From: Vavraia culicis subsp. floridensis
Taxonomy: Eukaryota; Microsporidia; Pleistophoridae
Length of the DNA stretch: 42,071 nucleotides
Direction: 5' to 3'
Assembly (NCBI RefSeq): GCF_000192795.1
Contig: NW_007360653.1
Location: 1 to 42,071 of the forward strand
Shown here piece after piece: positions 30,467 to 40,350 of the stretch. Both the position numbers and the translations under genes were made by a program. The first letter of the stretch is position 1. Every line of letters starts with the position of its first letter. Below the pieces are notes generated by a model. It was not told the origin of the DNA. It did no database searches and worked only from the letters and a program-made list of their open reading frames with translations.

Positions 30467-31945
30467 TGAATCTGATCCTGGATAGTCGGGTGTACAGACC
30501 AGCATGCACTATCTCTAGAGCCTAGTATTTGAATTCTTCTGTGTATGAAGAAGGCGTGATCAATGTATGCTTGTCGGCCAAGTGCAAACGGTTTACAATG
30601 CGTAGAAATTTACGGCAATGACAAGCTGTCTACTATGTGGCCAGGTGAGTATTGTGTAGATTATAATTAATGTGGTTGTTACGGTGAATTTGGCGGAAAT
30701 TATATGCTTTCTGGTATTGTATAGGACAAAAGCGAACAACTTAAAGCGAGAACATTAACTCGTTGCGGCTAGTGTTAAGCGCTGACGTGGATTAATGGTG
30801 CTGTGCTCGAATCTGTTGTGAGTGAGTCCTGAAAAGGAGTCAGCAAATGATAATAGCATCGGTACTCTCTCGGAAGAACCATTGCGACTTGCTTTACAAA
30901 CCCGGCAGATTGTATGAAATAGATCATTGAAACCAATAGCCGTGTTAGGTCCCAAGGAGCATATTTGATCCAATAAATGTATGCGAGGTAATGTTAAATA
31001 ATGCTGTTGTAAAACAATAAGGAAGTATAACGATTCCTATCAGCTTACACACAACGATTTTATCGACTAAGATTTCACATAACAGCAGGAAAACGCTACT
31101 CTTTTGTGGCAGTCCAAATAGATGTAATAGTATCATACCATGGCCTCACATCCCTCAAATGACAAGCATCTCTTCGTTTTATTTACAAATTTCATAGCAT
31201 TTCTCAAGTTTTTGCGTATATAAACGATAAATAAGTAAAGGTCAGCGATGTTACATGATAGAATGCTCGGCTATAAGAGAATACGTAACATCACCATGAG
31301 CGGTGTCCATAACTAACACGAAATTCTAAATCCAGTTGATATCGTATTTTACAACGGATGGTACCTAAGGAAATCATAAAGAAGATAAATTGTGAAAAGA
31401 ACGGTGTCTACAGATCATGCTGATGAGATTTGTCCAAAAAAATAAAATATAGCAAAGTTACGTACAGAGATAGCAAAAAACGAATTGCAAATTTTCTGTA
31501 CTTTGTTCCCACGTGGTACATTAAAATTTATCTAATATTCTGTCATTAAAAATTATAAAAGAGTAACAGCAACGTAATGATTGATCGGGTCGAAATGACG
31601 CTCTTAATAATTATAAGTAATGTGATTGGTCACTAAATCATGCACAACAATACTACGATACCAGTCTATAATATTGAGTAGTTGAGCAAAAACATATTTT
31701 ATATCTATCTGTACTCATCTACTCTACTTTTCTCATGTTTTTTTGTCTTTTCTTGTCTTTCTCAAACAATTCGTTCTTTGGAACGAAAAGAAATAGCATT
31801 TAGACCGTGTTCTCCGCCATTTCACATGAAAATATATTTGATACAAAAAATCTCCAGCTCTTGGCGAATTCTTACAATCTGTTTCAACGCAATCTAAGTT
31901 TCACGTAGATCATATAAAAGTAAAAAGTAGCAAAGCACAAAGCAA
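30462..31945. other. Gene-poor region inside the inverted repeat
   Basis: About 1.5 kb. The portion 30750-30960 is less AT-rich and contains a stable hairpin with a GAAA loop (30823-30842); no known RNA class could be assigned. Remaining open frames are not convincing. Confidence 0.4.
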
Positions 31946-32251
31946 ATGGTCAAAACGGCTAAGAGTGGTTCAAACAAAAACAGTGTAAGTAGCGTAGCCA
32001 ATAAGACAAAAGCACGGGGCAGTTCCAAGCCCGGCACAAAAGACCCTCCAAAAAGTAAGAAAGATACCCGAACCGATTCATCGTTCGAGAAGCCCGCTGT
32101 CAACGAGCTGAGGGATCTTTATGAAAATGGAAAGCCATTTGATAAGAACTGGTCTGAGCATAGGGAGGAGACGGAATATGTGCTTAAACCGGATATCAAT
32201 GAGCTGATACGGTTTTGGGAGAATATTAATGAGAAGGAAGCAACCAAATGA
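31946..32251 (+). CDS. Hypothetical basic protein, 101 aa
   Basis: Not recognised. The first 45 residues are Lys/Ser/Thr/Gly-rich and disordered (KPGTKDPPKSKKDTRTD), suggesting nucleic-acid binding or a nuclear signal. Residues 50-100 are acidic and helical (NELRDLYENGKPFD, INELIRFWENINEKE). There is no membrane segment. No CCC motif precedes the ATG; another ATG is not available upstream in frame. It is convergent with the acid phosphatase. Compositional bias and helix periodicity favour a real gene, with moderate confidence. Confidence 0.55.
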   Translation: MVKTAKSGSNKNSVSSVANKTKARGSSKPGTKDPPKSKKDTRTDSSFEKPAVNELRDLYENGKPFDKNWSEHREETEYVLKPDINELIRFWENINEKEATK

Positions 32252-32562
32252 AACCGCGCTGCATATTAAATAAACTAAGTTTTGAGCATTTATTGAAAAC
32301 ATGATTTGGAATGGACCAGAATGTGACAAAGAATTAACAGCGTTTATTTTTTGTTTGTTTACGGTTAGGCGAGAACCCATTCTCATGATGTCATCCTACG
32401 CTTCACCATGGCTATAAATAGCATCTATCACAGCTATGTGCATCGTTGTAATCGTGTGAAATTGGCACCAACATGTACTGTAACGTTGCACTGCACCGTC
32501 CACATCCTCTTGTATATTATATAATTATTTTCGTGCCATACCTCGGATTTGTTTTAATTGTG
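32252..32562. other. Convergent intergenic region
   Basis: About 310 bp between two 3' ends; AT-rich, nothing recognised. Confidence 0.5.
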
Positions 32563-33963
32563 CTATAAATACGGACAGGCCTCCACTAAGGACTTGTCAT
32601 CTGTTTTTATTGCGTTTAAATATCTTATGAATTTATCAAATGGAACATTTGTACTGCTATCGACACCCGTAACGCATACAAACTGGTTGAACAACACTCT
32701 GACGTATTTATCATCTCCGTTCTCCCACACCTCGATGAAGACAGCGCTCGCTAGTGGTGGCCGCTCAATGACCCGCGTTCCCAGCCCGGCCAAAACATAT
32801 GAGAGCGAATTGTCGTGTAGCGACAACACACTGAGCTTTCTGTTATCTTCGAGCAGCAACCTAAGATCAACTGCAAACTTACCAAATAAAAATTTTAAAA
32901 CTTTTATATGATTGAGCAATAGTATGGATTGATACGTCCACGTTTTAAAGTTAGCTGTTACCATGTCAGAGACTTCGTCCATATCGCAAATCAGCTTGTT
33001 ACAGTCGAGCTGTGTACCAGCACACATGGAACACAAATAGTTATCTGTAACGTTCTGCAGATCGGCCTGGTTTCTAACATTGCTAAAGGCTTTTTTTGTT
33101 GTTAGAGTAAGAATATGCGTAAGCTTTGGGCACGTTTTGTAGCCCACAAGAGTGTCCTTGTTGATAGATGGTATCTTCAATGTAAATACCTTGCCAAATC
33201 CATCTCTGTTGGTTTTCTTTACGCTTTTTTTACTCGGCTTTCTTCTATATATATTCATAAAGTTCCATTTCATATTATCATCTTGATATTTCTTCTTGCT
33301 GTTCACATACTCATCCTCTTCATAATTATCTTGGTCGTTAATCTCGTCTGTTTCCCTTCTACTCGATGAACTGTCCGTATCCGGTTCGATATCCTCGCCA
33401 TCATTCTCCATCCAGCTACTGAAGGTATTTGGTTCCTCGCCAGGAAAGTCCGCCCGAGTCTCCTCAAACATCCCACTAACGACGCCACTTAATGAACTGT
33501 GCGTTCTCTTAACAGCTGTTGCTCTGAAGTTTACGTCTTTCAGCTTTATTTTTCCCAGCTTTGGAACGTATTCGTTCTTGATATAACGGCCGAGCCGTCT
33601 CATCTGGTTATAACCCTTTAAAGTTAATGTTCCATCGGAACATTTGCTAATTCTGCATTGTTGCATCGAATAGGTATCTGCATTGCTGTCGTACCATGGC
33701 TCATCTCCGCCTTCCGTCCGTTCCCCATTCATTCCACCCATCTGCTGTCTCGCGTCACAACGCACACACATGCCTCCTCCCTCACCGTACATCTTAAGGG
33801 GCATTCTATCACCATGTCGGTGTAAAACAATTACCTTCTTCAGCTTGAATCCCCTTTTCTGCGGTATGTGCCTATATTGCGCCTGGCAATAGGGATGATA
33901 CATTTTTAAAGAAGGAATGTGGTAAAGCGCCAGTGACAGGACGCAAATGAAGTGTAATAACAT
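32563..33963 (-). CDS. Secreted histidine acid phosphatase
   Basis: 466 aa. An N-terminal hydrophobic stretch (MLLHFICVLSLALYHI) acts as signal peptide or anchor. The phosphate-pocket motif RHGDRMP is at 49-55 with catalytic His50. It is followed by LTLKGYNQMRRLGRYI and FRATAVKRTHSSLSG, the conserved helix and second Arg of branch-2 histidine phosphatases. The proton-donor motif is HDN (383-385), where HDT/HDS/HDA is usual. An acidic Ser-rich insert lies at about 170-230 (DTDSSSSRRETDE...EEDEYVNSKKK). Many cysteines fit an extracellular protein. The enzyme hydrolyses phosphomonoesters at acid pH in the secretory pathway or outside the cell; the substrate may be phosphorylated sugar or protein, not predictable here. 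There is no CCC motif upstream. Confidence 0.9.
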   Translation of the reverse strand: MLLHFICVLSLALYHIPSLKMYHPYCQAQYRHIPQKRGFKLKKVIVLHRHGDRMPLKMYGEGGGMCVRCDARQQMGGMNGERTEGGDEPWYDSNADTYSMQQCRISKCSDGTLTLKGYNQMRRLGRYIKNEYVPKLGKIKLKDVNFRATAVKRTHSSLSGVVSGMFEETRADFPGEEPNTFSSWMENDGEDIEPDTDSSSSRRETDEINDQDNYEEDEYVNSKKKYQDDNMKWNFMNIYRRKPSKKSVKKTNRDGFGKVFTLKIPSINKDTLVGYKTCPKLTHILTLTTKKAFSNVRNQADLQNVTDNYLCSMCAGTQLDCNKLICDMDEVSDMVTANFKTWTYQSILLLNHIKVLKFLFGKFAVDLRLLLEDNRKLSVLSLHDNSLSYVLAGLGTRVIERPPLASAVFIEVWENGDDKYVRVLFNQFVCVTGVDSSTNVPFDKFIRYLNAIKTDDKSLVEACPYL

Positions 33964-34812
33964 ATTTCTGGTTGAGTTCGCTGTTTTCTTTTTGGATTTA
34001 CTTGAAACTTTGGTAATGGATGTGATTTGTTGATAAACGGGGCAAGAACGAATTAATACGATGAATCTTATGGGAATGAATAGGATGAAAAATATTGATT
34101 GGTGAAATTTGTGTTATAACAACACATAGTTGCCATTTGTAAGAGATAATTAACTCATCAGTGCATAGTTTATAATAGGTTCGGCCTGCTGCTCGTTATT
34201 CATCAAATTTTTTTACCAAAAGTACGTTTATCTCCTCACACATCAACAACATTCAAACCAATACGTTGTTCTGATCTGCTAAGACGGAACGTGGCCATTA
34301 TTCTTTGATAAATGATCAGCTGTGTGATCGTTTGCGGTGACCGACATTTCTCCTGATGCATACCGGCAGTAACTCAATCCTGCTTAAATTTTGGATATAA
34401 ACCGGCAGCACATGCCTATGCATGGCCAATCATATCTGCAGAAAGCAAAGTTCTTCATTGATTGCTCTGTACGATCATCAACCCAATTAATAAAACATCA
34501 AAAATGTGCTCCAAAATGAAAACATTGGGCAAAGATGGCCCATCACAGGTGAATGGGGTCAATGAACGATGATTCGTGCAGTGCTAATCACCGTAAGACA
34601 CATGTATCCGAACAGACAAACCTCCACTCAGTACTCAATTACGAATTAAACATTTCTTGAAATATATCCTGAATCACCGCAAGGCCATGTAGGGCATTGT
34701 GCACACCTGAAATGAACATTTCATCATGCTGTGCTAGAAATACCAAACGAATAAATACGAAATAACACCAACAACACATTGGTATACAAAAGCCTGTCGT
34801 TAACCCGTTTAA
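33964..34812. other. Intergenic region
   Basis: About 850 bp, AT-rich, without an ORF of coding character on either strand. Confidence 0.5.
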
Positions 34813-35115
34813 TTAGAAAATTTCGAAGAGATCCACATCATCGTCCGCTGGCTTAGGAGCCTCTTTCGGCTTCTCTTCCTCCTCAGCCTTTTCTTCCTTA
34901 ACAACTGAGCCAGCCTTACTTTCCACGCTCTGCATCATACCCATTCCTTCGGCAACCGCCTCTTGTATGCTTTTTCCACTCAGCTTAACAAGAAAATCAT
35001 CTACCTCATCCTCCTGCGGCTCCGCGCCAGCTTTTCTTATAAGCTCGGATATGCTCTGCTTTGTTATTTCCAGACCAACTTCGTTGAGTATGAGCGACGC
35101 TAGGATTACCTTCAT
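34813..35115 (-). CDS. RPP2: 60S acidic ribosomal protein P2
   Basis: 100 aa from the ATG at 35115 (MKVILASLILNEVG), with CCC 8 nt upstream (35126-35124); an upstream ATG at 35142 lacks the motif. The first 60 residues match the P1/P2 helical dimerisation domain, and LSGKSIQEAVAEGMGMM fits P2 better than P1, which has a Trp-containing segment here. An Ala/Glu/Lys hinge (about 65-90) and a very short acidic end DDDVDLFEIF follow. P1/P2 heterodimers form the ribosomal stalk that recruits and activates elongation factors. The terminus keeps the acidic-then-LF pattern but lacks the canonical MGFGLFD. Confidence 0.9.
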   Translation of the reverse strand: MKVILASLILNEVGLEITKQSISELIRKAGAEPQEDEVDDFLVKLSGKSIQEAVAEGMGMMQSVESKAGSVVKEEKAEEEEKPKEAPKPADDDVDLFEIF

Positions 35116-35719
35116 TTTCTCGAGGGTGAAAAATTTTGTCAAAATAAAAAATAAGCTGCTTTACACACGTCTGAACAGGTGAAGAGCAGCTAAAGTTGAA
35201 AACAAGCTGACAATTACTGTCTGTATGGTGAATTAATTACCAATCGAAACATTTTAGAAATATTAAGAGGTTATTTTCTGCTATTTTTGTTCACTACAGA
35301 ATGTCAAAAGCCTTTACAGCGATTTCCCGCTATAATAATGCAATTTGTGCGTTATGGATTACGACTGAATGTCTATTTCACGAGAGTATAGAACGATTTG
35401 TGGTCTCAGAAGAATTTAATTGCAAACAGAATAAATCACGCTTAGTCCTGAAATATGGTGCAACTCCTTGTATTTATGTGTTAACACGTTCTTGTAGAAC
35501 ATTATTCTTTGTGCGCGTGGAGCCTTAAAAAAGGTATAGAACAGTAAAATACAAACGATTATCTCCATATGACTGAAGGGCAATATACGGAGTTTGTGCC
35601 ATTGATAAAGTATGATTAAGCGAAATGAATATTTCATTCTCGTTGATTCTCCGATTTTCATTTTATATCTTTCTTATGTCAACTACGATAAATCATTGAA
35701 AAACGTCCGCCCTTGTTCC
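35116..35719. other. Divergent promoter region between P2 and SUMO
   Basis: About 600 bp containing the CCC motifs of both flanking genes (35124-35126 minus, 35710-35712 plus) and a candidate minus-strand micro-gene at 35416-35568, listed separately. Confidence 0.5.
35416..35568 (-). CDS. Candidate small membrane protein, 50 aa
   Basis: An ATG at 35568 has CCC 9 nt upstream (35580-35578) and opens 50 codons beginning MEIIVCILLFYTFF, a hydrophobic start like a signal anchor, then a basic tail (RAQRIMFYKN). An overlapping plus-strand ORF competes. Only the start motif and hydrophobicity support it. Confidence 0.3.
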   Translation of the reverse strand: MEIIVCILLFYTFFKAPRAQRIMFYKNVLTHKYKELHHISGLSVIYSVCN

Positions 35720-36001
35720 ATGTCAACATCTTTGCCAGGTAAGGAAGAGGAGAGCAGCCATAGGAAGTACGTCAAAATTACACTTGCTGATAATGAAGGC
35801 AACCAGATAGAATACAAGGTGAAGCGCCACATACCATTCGGTAAAATAGTTGAGTTGTATGCCAGCAGCAATAACAAGAAAGCCAGTCAGCTCAGACTGA
35901 GCTGGAAAGGACGGCCAGTGCAAATTACCGACACAGCGGACTCTCTTGAAATGGAAGATGAGGAAGAAATGGAGATTGTTGCACCACAGGTGGGCGGTTG
36001 A
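35720..36001 (+). CDS. SMT3: SUMO (Smt3-like), mature C-terminus encoded directly
   Basis: 93 aa from the ATG at 35720, with CCC 7 nt upstream; the open frame extends 36 codons further up without a start motif. A disordered acidic N-terminus (1-15) precedes the ubiquitin fold: YVKITLADNEGNQIEYKVKR (strands 1-2), IPFGKIVELYAS (helix), LRLSWKGRPVQITDTADSLEMEDEEEMEIV. The last residues are VGG followed at once by TGA. Most SUMO precursors carry a few residues after the diglycine that an Ulp protease removes; this one needs no such step. SUMO is conjugated to lysines of nuclear proteins by Aos1-Uba2 and Ubc9. A GGTAAG at about 35738 looks like a 5' splice site, but the frame is continuous. Confidence 0.93.
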   Translation: MSTSLPGKEEESSHRKYVKITLADNEGNQIEYKVKRHIPFGKIVELYASSNNKKASQLRLSWKGRPVQITDTADSLEMEDEEEMEIVAPQVGG

Positions 36002-36478
36002 TGCACAGATTAAATATTTTTTAAATTTAGCAATTTCTTTTCTTTATATGGAGCAACATGCACCACATGGTCTATTTTGGTGTTTTTCTGATTTTTTATA
36101 TTTACTTTAGCACTTTATGCAATGTAAAATAATAATATAGGATCATTTACACCATATATGTGCACGTGGATAGGAAACAGGCCAGTGTTAACTACCTATT
36201 GTCGTGTTTAGTCTGTGCGACACCGCATGTTCTGACTTAATTTGCGTAGTTGCGCCATATGCTGTGAGTTGTTCTCGGCTGTTATATCGGATGCAATTCA
36301 CAACGAAATTATCGTACGGAATTTGATATTACTGCTATTACAAGATAAATAACGGGATGTACAACAAAAGTGTTGTAAGAATGGTGTGAGTTAGTTGGCT
36401 GGAAGTATTCTAGTATTTTCACACTTGCGATTTACAACTATGTGACCCGATGATAGTGCAGTTCATATCAAAATAATC
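36002..36478. other. Intergenic region
   Basis: About 480 bp, AT-rich, no gene seen; ends at the inner edge of the right inverted-repeat copy. Confidence 0.5.
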
Positions 36479-36728
36479 ATGCATCGAGCAAATCGACTCG
36501 TAAATCGTACAAACCACTCATCTCCTGGCAGTTTGCATCCTCTATGATCACATCATAAAAACTAAATTTTAGTTGAGGAAATTCCTCATTTCTCAGATCG
36601 GTCTGTGCCTGCCCATACCTCAAATTGGTAGTTCCAAGGCATTCACACGATTCTTCACTCCAAACAGCAGAGCATCTCAGCTCATAACACAGCAGCAATT
36701 CGCAAAACATAAAATGAGCGTGCAACAT
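36477..36728 (-). CDS. Unknown 83-aa ORF, second copy at the repeat edge
   Basis: Same protein as the ORF at 30212-30466 up to residue Ala83; here the flanking sequence supplies a TGA immediately at the repeat boundary. Finding a stop at the break in both copies means neither end need be original. Confidence 0.3.
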   Translation of the reverse strand: MLHAHFMFCELLLCYELRCSAVWSEESCECLGTTNLRYGQAQTDLRNEEFPQLKFSFYDVIIEDANCQEMSGLYDLRVDLLDA

Positions 36729-37678
36729 ACTTTAATTCACAGATATACGCTACAGGCTGTCTCATGATCATTAAAACGGGTGTGCAACGGCACAAATACA
36801 AGCCGCATGCCTCCAGGTCACACACTCACCGGCTCACTGTTTAGCTCTGTTCGCTCGAATTGTGATGTGTCTTCAGGCGCTTCAGCTTGAGACTGTTCTT
36901 CAGTAAATAGTAGTATGCCCTGTCATCCTTCACCTCAACCAGCACGTAGTTACTCATATCATTGGCATTGCATCCATACTCAGCCTCCTCCCCATTCCTA
37001 TCAATAACGACCCGTGACGGATACTCCAGCACAAAGTCTTTCATCTCCTTCACCGCAAAATTTCTTTCATCAAAATCAAAGATCATGTATTTCTCGTCGC
37101 CCGGCACGAAATCGTAGCTCGTGCATCCCTCCAGTCCCTCGTCAACACTCACGAACGACTCGAGATAGAACTGATTGTAGTCGATCGGCTTCCTGATCTT
37201 GTCCAGTTCCCTCATTCTTATGTTCTCGTCCTTGGCGACTCTGTTCCCCATGTCAAACGCAAATTTGCGCAGCCACGGGACGGCCTCCGCTTTCCCGGAT
37301 GTTTCCACCTCCGTTACAGTGCTCGTTATGATCCGCTTCGTCAGCTCTACGTTGCACACGCGCAGAAGCGGAGTGAACAGTGTCTGTGGAGTTGTCTGCT
37401 CGACCGATGGATCAAATGACTTGTTAGGATTTGTTCTTGGGTACTCGTTCAGTTTTATCAGAGCATGTTTTTTCTCCGGGGGGGTGAGCACGTAGTCAGG
37501 CATGGGGGCTGGGCTGAAAATCGGAGTAAAACAGGCGAAATTGAGCAGTGACAGTGAATAATTAAGGACGTAGCATGTGAACAGGATTAGGTTGGTAGGA
37601 CCGTACAAAAGGTTTTAGAGTGAATAGACAGCATGATTTTCAATAAAATCAGATGAGTTAATGTAATAGCTTAATATA
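36479..37678 (-). repeat. 1,200-bp inverted repeat, right copy
   Basis: Reverse complement of 29262-30461, apparently identical throughout. Sequence beyond 37678 and before 36479 is unrelated to the flanks of the left copy. There are no obvious terminal inverted repeats or target-site duplication, so a transposon is unlikely. Confidence 0.96.
36841..37503 (-). CDS. PAF1-like transcription elongation complex protein, copy 2
   Basis: 220 aa, identical in sequence to the protein at 29437-30099, with the same CCCCC directly before the ATG and about 175 bp of shared upstream DNA, so both copies should be expressed. See copy 1 for the reasoning behind the tentative PAF1 assignment. Confidence 0.55.
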   Translation of the reverse strand: MPDYVLTPPEKKHALIKLNEYPRTNPNKSFDPSVEQTTPQTLFTPLLRVCNVELTKRIITSTVTEVETSGKAEAVPWLRKFAFDMGNRVAKDENIRMRELDKIRKPIDYNQFYLESFVSVDEGLEGCTSYDFVPGDEKYMIFDFDERNFAVKEMKDFVLEYPSRVVIDRNGEEAEYGCNANDMSNYVLVEVKDDRAYYYLLKNSLKLKRLKTHHNSSEQS

Positions 37679-39405
37679 CGTTTCTAATGGTCTGATATTT
37701 CTCTGACTACTTTTTTATGTTACCGTGAATTATTTGAACTTTCGTGTGTTCCTTAATGGTAGTTTGAGGGCCAACTTTGGAGCAAAGTTACGTCTTTTTG
37801 TACCATCGAAAGATACGAACTACGATTAAATAATTTACTTCTAACAAAAATTCAAATACACATGAAACGATGAAAGTCTAAATTACAACATTATCGTAGC
37901 AATAATACCAAGTACAAAACCATGTGGCGCTCTCACGATTTACATTTTTAAACATGTCTTGCTTCAGCTATATCAGAAACATTGAAATGAGATATGATAT
38001 AAAAACAAAACTGGAGTCAACTAAATGTTTGTTCCTCTTTTACTCCCGCTTGTAACTTGCGTACCAAGCATGGAAGGCTATCATAACATGACACCTGCAA
38101 TGAGTACATATAAGTTGGCCAGAGAAACAATTAACCTTTATAATGAGTTTTACGCAAGAAAAAGTCGCAGAAAAGATGATTTTGAGCACAGAATAAAATG
38201 AAAACTAATAATATAAAAGTAGAAATGGTGTTGTCTTTATAAGCACACATGTAGGTAAAAAAATATTATGGTCTAACATTGTAGCGTTTATTTCGCCAAT
38301 TATTCATATATTTAGCTGCATACACAAGCTAAGTAGTTATTTATGTTCTCATGCTCTTATACACTCTACAGATTTGTGTTTAGATTGAGCTTGTGTGATT
38401 TTTGATCAGTACATGATAAACGAATCAAGTAAACAAAGTGATCATGATTTTACATTTGACCTCTTCTTGCTTACCACATCCTTAAAAACATGTTATGACT
38501 ACAGATCGTAGTTCCGGCTACTGCCATGTATTAGCAATATCCCTAGTACCGATGTATATTAATGATGATAAATACCGAAATGTGTCAGGCATCAAGAACA
38601 ATTAACTACAAGAACAGCGACTTTTTTGACCAAAGGCCTTTATTATCACTTCGTAGAACCAGTTGGACTAAGAAATTCTTATGATCTGCTGAGATTGGTC
38701 CTGGCATCTACCTTTAGTTGATGCGATAACATCGGAGGTGGTTCGAAATTCTATAATGTTCTGTTGTTCACATCCACACAATGAAATGTGTTTATGTTCT
38801 GCGTGCCAAAATGGCTTATCCGTTCGCTTTGGCAGTACCAATAGATAAAAATATATGAGCTGCAGTTCTTTACTACGTCATAGGCAAGCGATGTGATTGG
38901 CAATTGCAGACCTGACACGAGACACGGTTTATAATGGTGATATGCACAACAACAATAACATAGCAAAGCATACCAATAAATATCCGTAGACACAGGTATA
39001 AATCAGGATCATTACGACACTACGAACAAAATACTGTCATATAGAACAAAATAATTAAGTCATTCGAAGTATTAGTCGACAAAAAATACGGTCCAAAAAT
39101 CAACTATGCATCTCATATTTCTTCTCATTAACAATAATAACCGTTGATTAAAGGGGATATTTTATTCAACGCGGACATAGAATGGTAAAAAATTTGAAAG
39201 GCAAAATGAAGACATAGGCAAAGGCACTCATTTCGTAAGATTCTAAAATATAATACATCAATAACCTAGCATCTTCAAGAAGAAAAGAAATAGGTGCACA
39301 ATTTCGATTTGTACTGCGCCAAAAGAAAGGAGTTGCTCGCATGTCGCTCGTTTGATATTAGCTTTATATTTGTTTGTTTGACGGCCAACAAGCACTTCAT
39401 TCCTA
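37679..39405. other. Gene-poor region
   Basis: About 1.7 kb, AT-rich. Short open frames (for example 38751-38993 minus) have no start motif or recognisable content. Confidence 0.5.
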
Positions 39406-40350
39406 CTATTCGTTTTTTTCGTTCTCAAATGACATCCGAACTTTAGAATCGCAAAAATCGGCGGTTTTGGATAGTTCATCTATCTCGCCACCTTTCAACT
39501 TTTCTGTAAATGTATGTATGATATGTGAAAAACATCTTGCTGCCATTTTTTCTGGGAAATAGAATGATTCGCTAAAATTCAGAACAAGTTGCTCATCCGT
39601 ACAGCTATATACAACAGCATCCACATACGACTCATCAATTATACAAATAGTGAATATTTCATTCATATAAGTAAAAATAAGTGGATTTAAGATGATGTTG
39701 ATAAATTCATTAGCTGTGTAGATTAAATCATTTCTGATGATCCCTGTAAAATTATAAATTGCCTTAAGATGTTTTACAGGAAGCACACTCTTCCGTTTGA
39801 GATTAGAGTAGGGAATATACAGGAAATTATTCTGATCCTTAGAATAGGAGAGCATGGTGCTCCAGAAAAGCTTGTAGAAGTAAGGGCGGTCGATCATTTC
39901 TTTCGGCATTCTTATGTAAATCTCAAATAATTCAGAGCTGTACTGGTGTAATGGAATAACGAACAAACAATCCTCATCATTAACTGTACAACTAAACATT
40001 ATTACCAACGATGATTTTGCGCCTTCATCCACATATCTCGCAGCTACTTCTCCCATCTCATCCGATGCAAGGTAATTAACAAACATTTTGGTTTTTCTTC
40101 TCAAATATAATCTCAATGTGATGTATAAGCCAATTATACCCGTGATGAATACTAAAAATCCTGCAAAGAACAATATAGCCAATAACCTTCTATATTTGAA
40201 ATTTCCTGATTCAGCATCAGATTTATTGCGCGAATCATATGATCCCGCGTAATTTATCCCATAATATGACGATTGATCGGTGCTGATGTTAAAGGGAGCA
40301 GATAGATCACCTAAAGAAAAGTCTGAGTCATCGATGCTGCTCACGATCAT
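39406..40350 (-). CDS. Type II single-pass membrane protein, family member D
   Basis: 314 aa from the ATG at 40350 (MIVSSIDDSD), which has CCC 7 nt upstream (40360-40358); the ATG at 40395 lacks it. A Ser/Asp/Asn-rich cytosolic tail (1-50) is followed by basic FKYRR and a hydrophobic helix (about 54-79), then a domain of about 225 residues. Strands SLVIMFS (114-120) and LFVIPL (129-134), YNFTGIIRNDLIYTANEFINI (199-219), EIFTICIIDESYVDAVVYSC (231-250) and a terminal helix PEKMAARCFSHIIHTF (266-281) occur in the same order as in A, B and C. It differs by its long cytosolic tail and an extra C-terminal acidic extension. Function unknown; probably endomembrane or surface. Confidence 0.88.
   Translation of the reverse strand: MIVSSIDDSDFSLGDLSAPFNISTDQSSYYGINYAGSYDSRNKSDAESGNFKYRRLLAILFFAGFLVFITGIIGLYITLRLYLRRKTKMFVNYLASDEMGEVAARYVDEGAKSSLVIMFSCTVNDEDCLFVIPLHQYSSELFEIYIRMPKEMIDRPYFYKLFWSTMLSYSKDQNNFLYIPYSNLKRKSVLPVKHLKAIYNFTGIIRNDLIYTANEFINIILNPLIFTYMNEIFTICIIDESYVDAVVYSCTDEQLVLNFSESFYFPEKMAARCFSHIIHTFTEKLKGGEIDELSKTADFCDSKVRMSFENEKNE

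Noticed and set aside
35738..35743. GGTAAG in SUMO as a 5' splice site
   Set aside because: The reading frame is continuous and matches SUMO without removing any sequence.
29262..37678. Inverted repeat as a transposon or viral element
   Set aside because: No terminal repeats, target-site duplications or transposase; content is a cellular gene.
38735..38752. GGTTCGAAATTC resembling a tRNA T loop
   Set aside because: No supporting stems on either strand.
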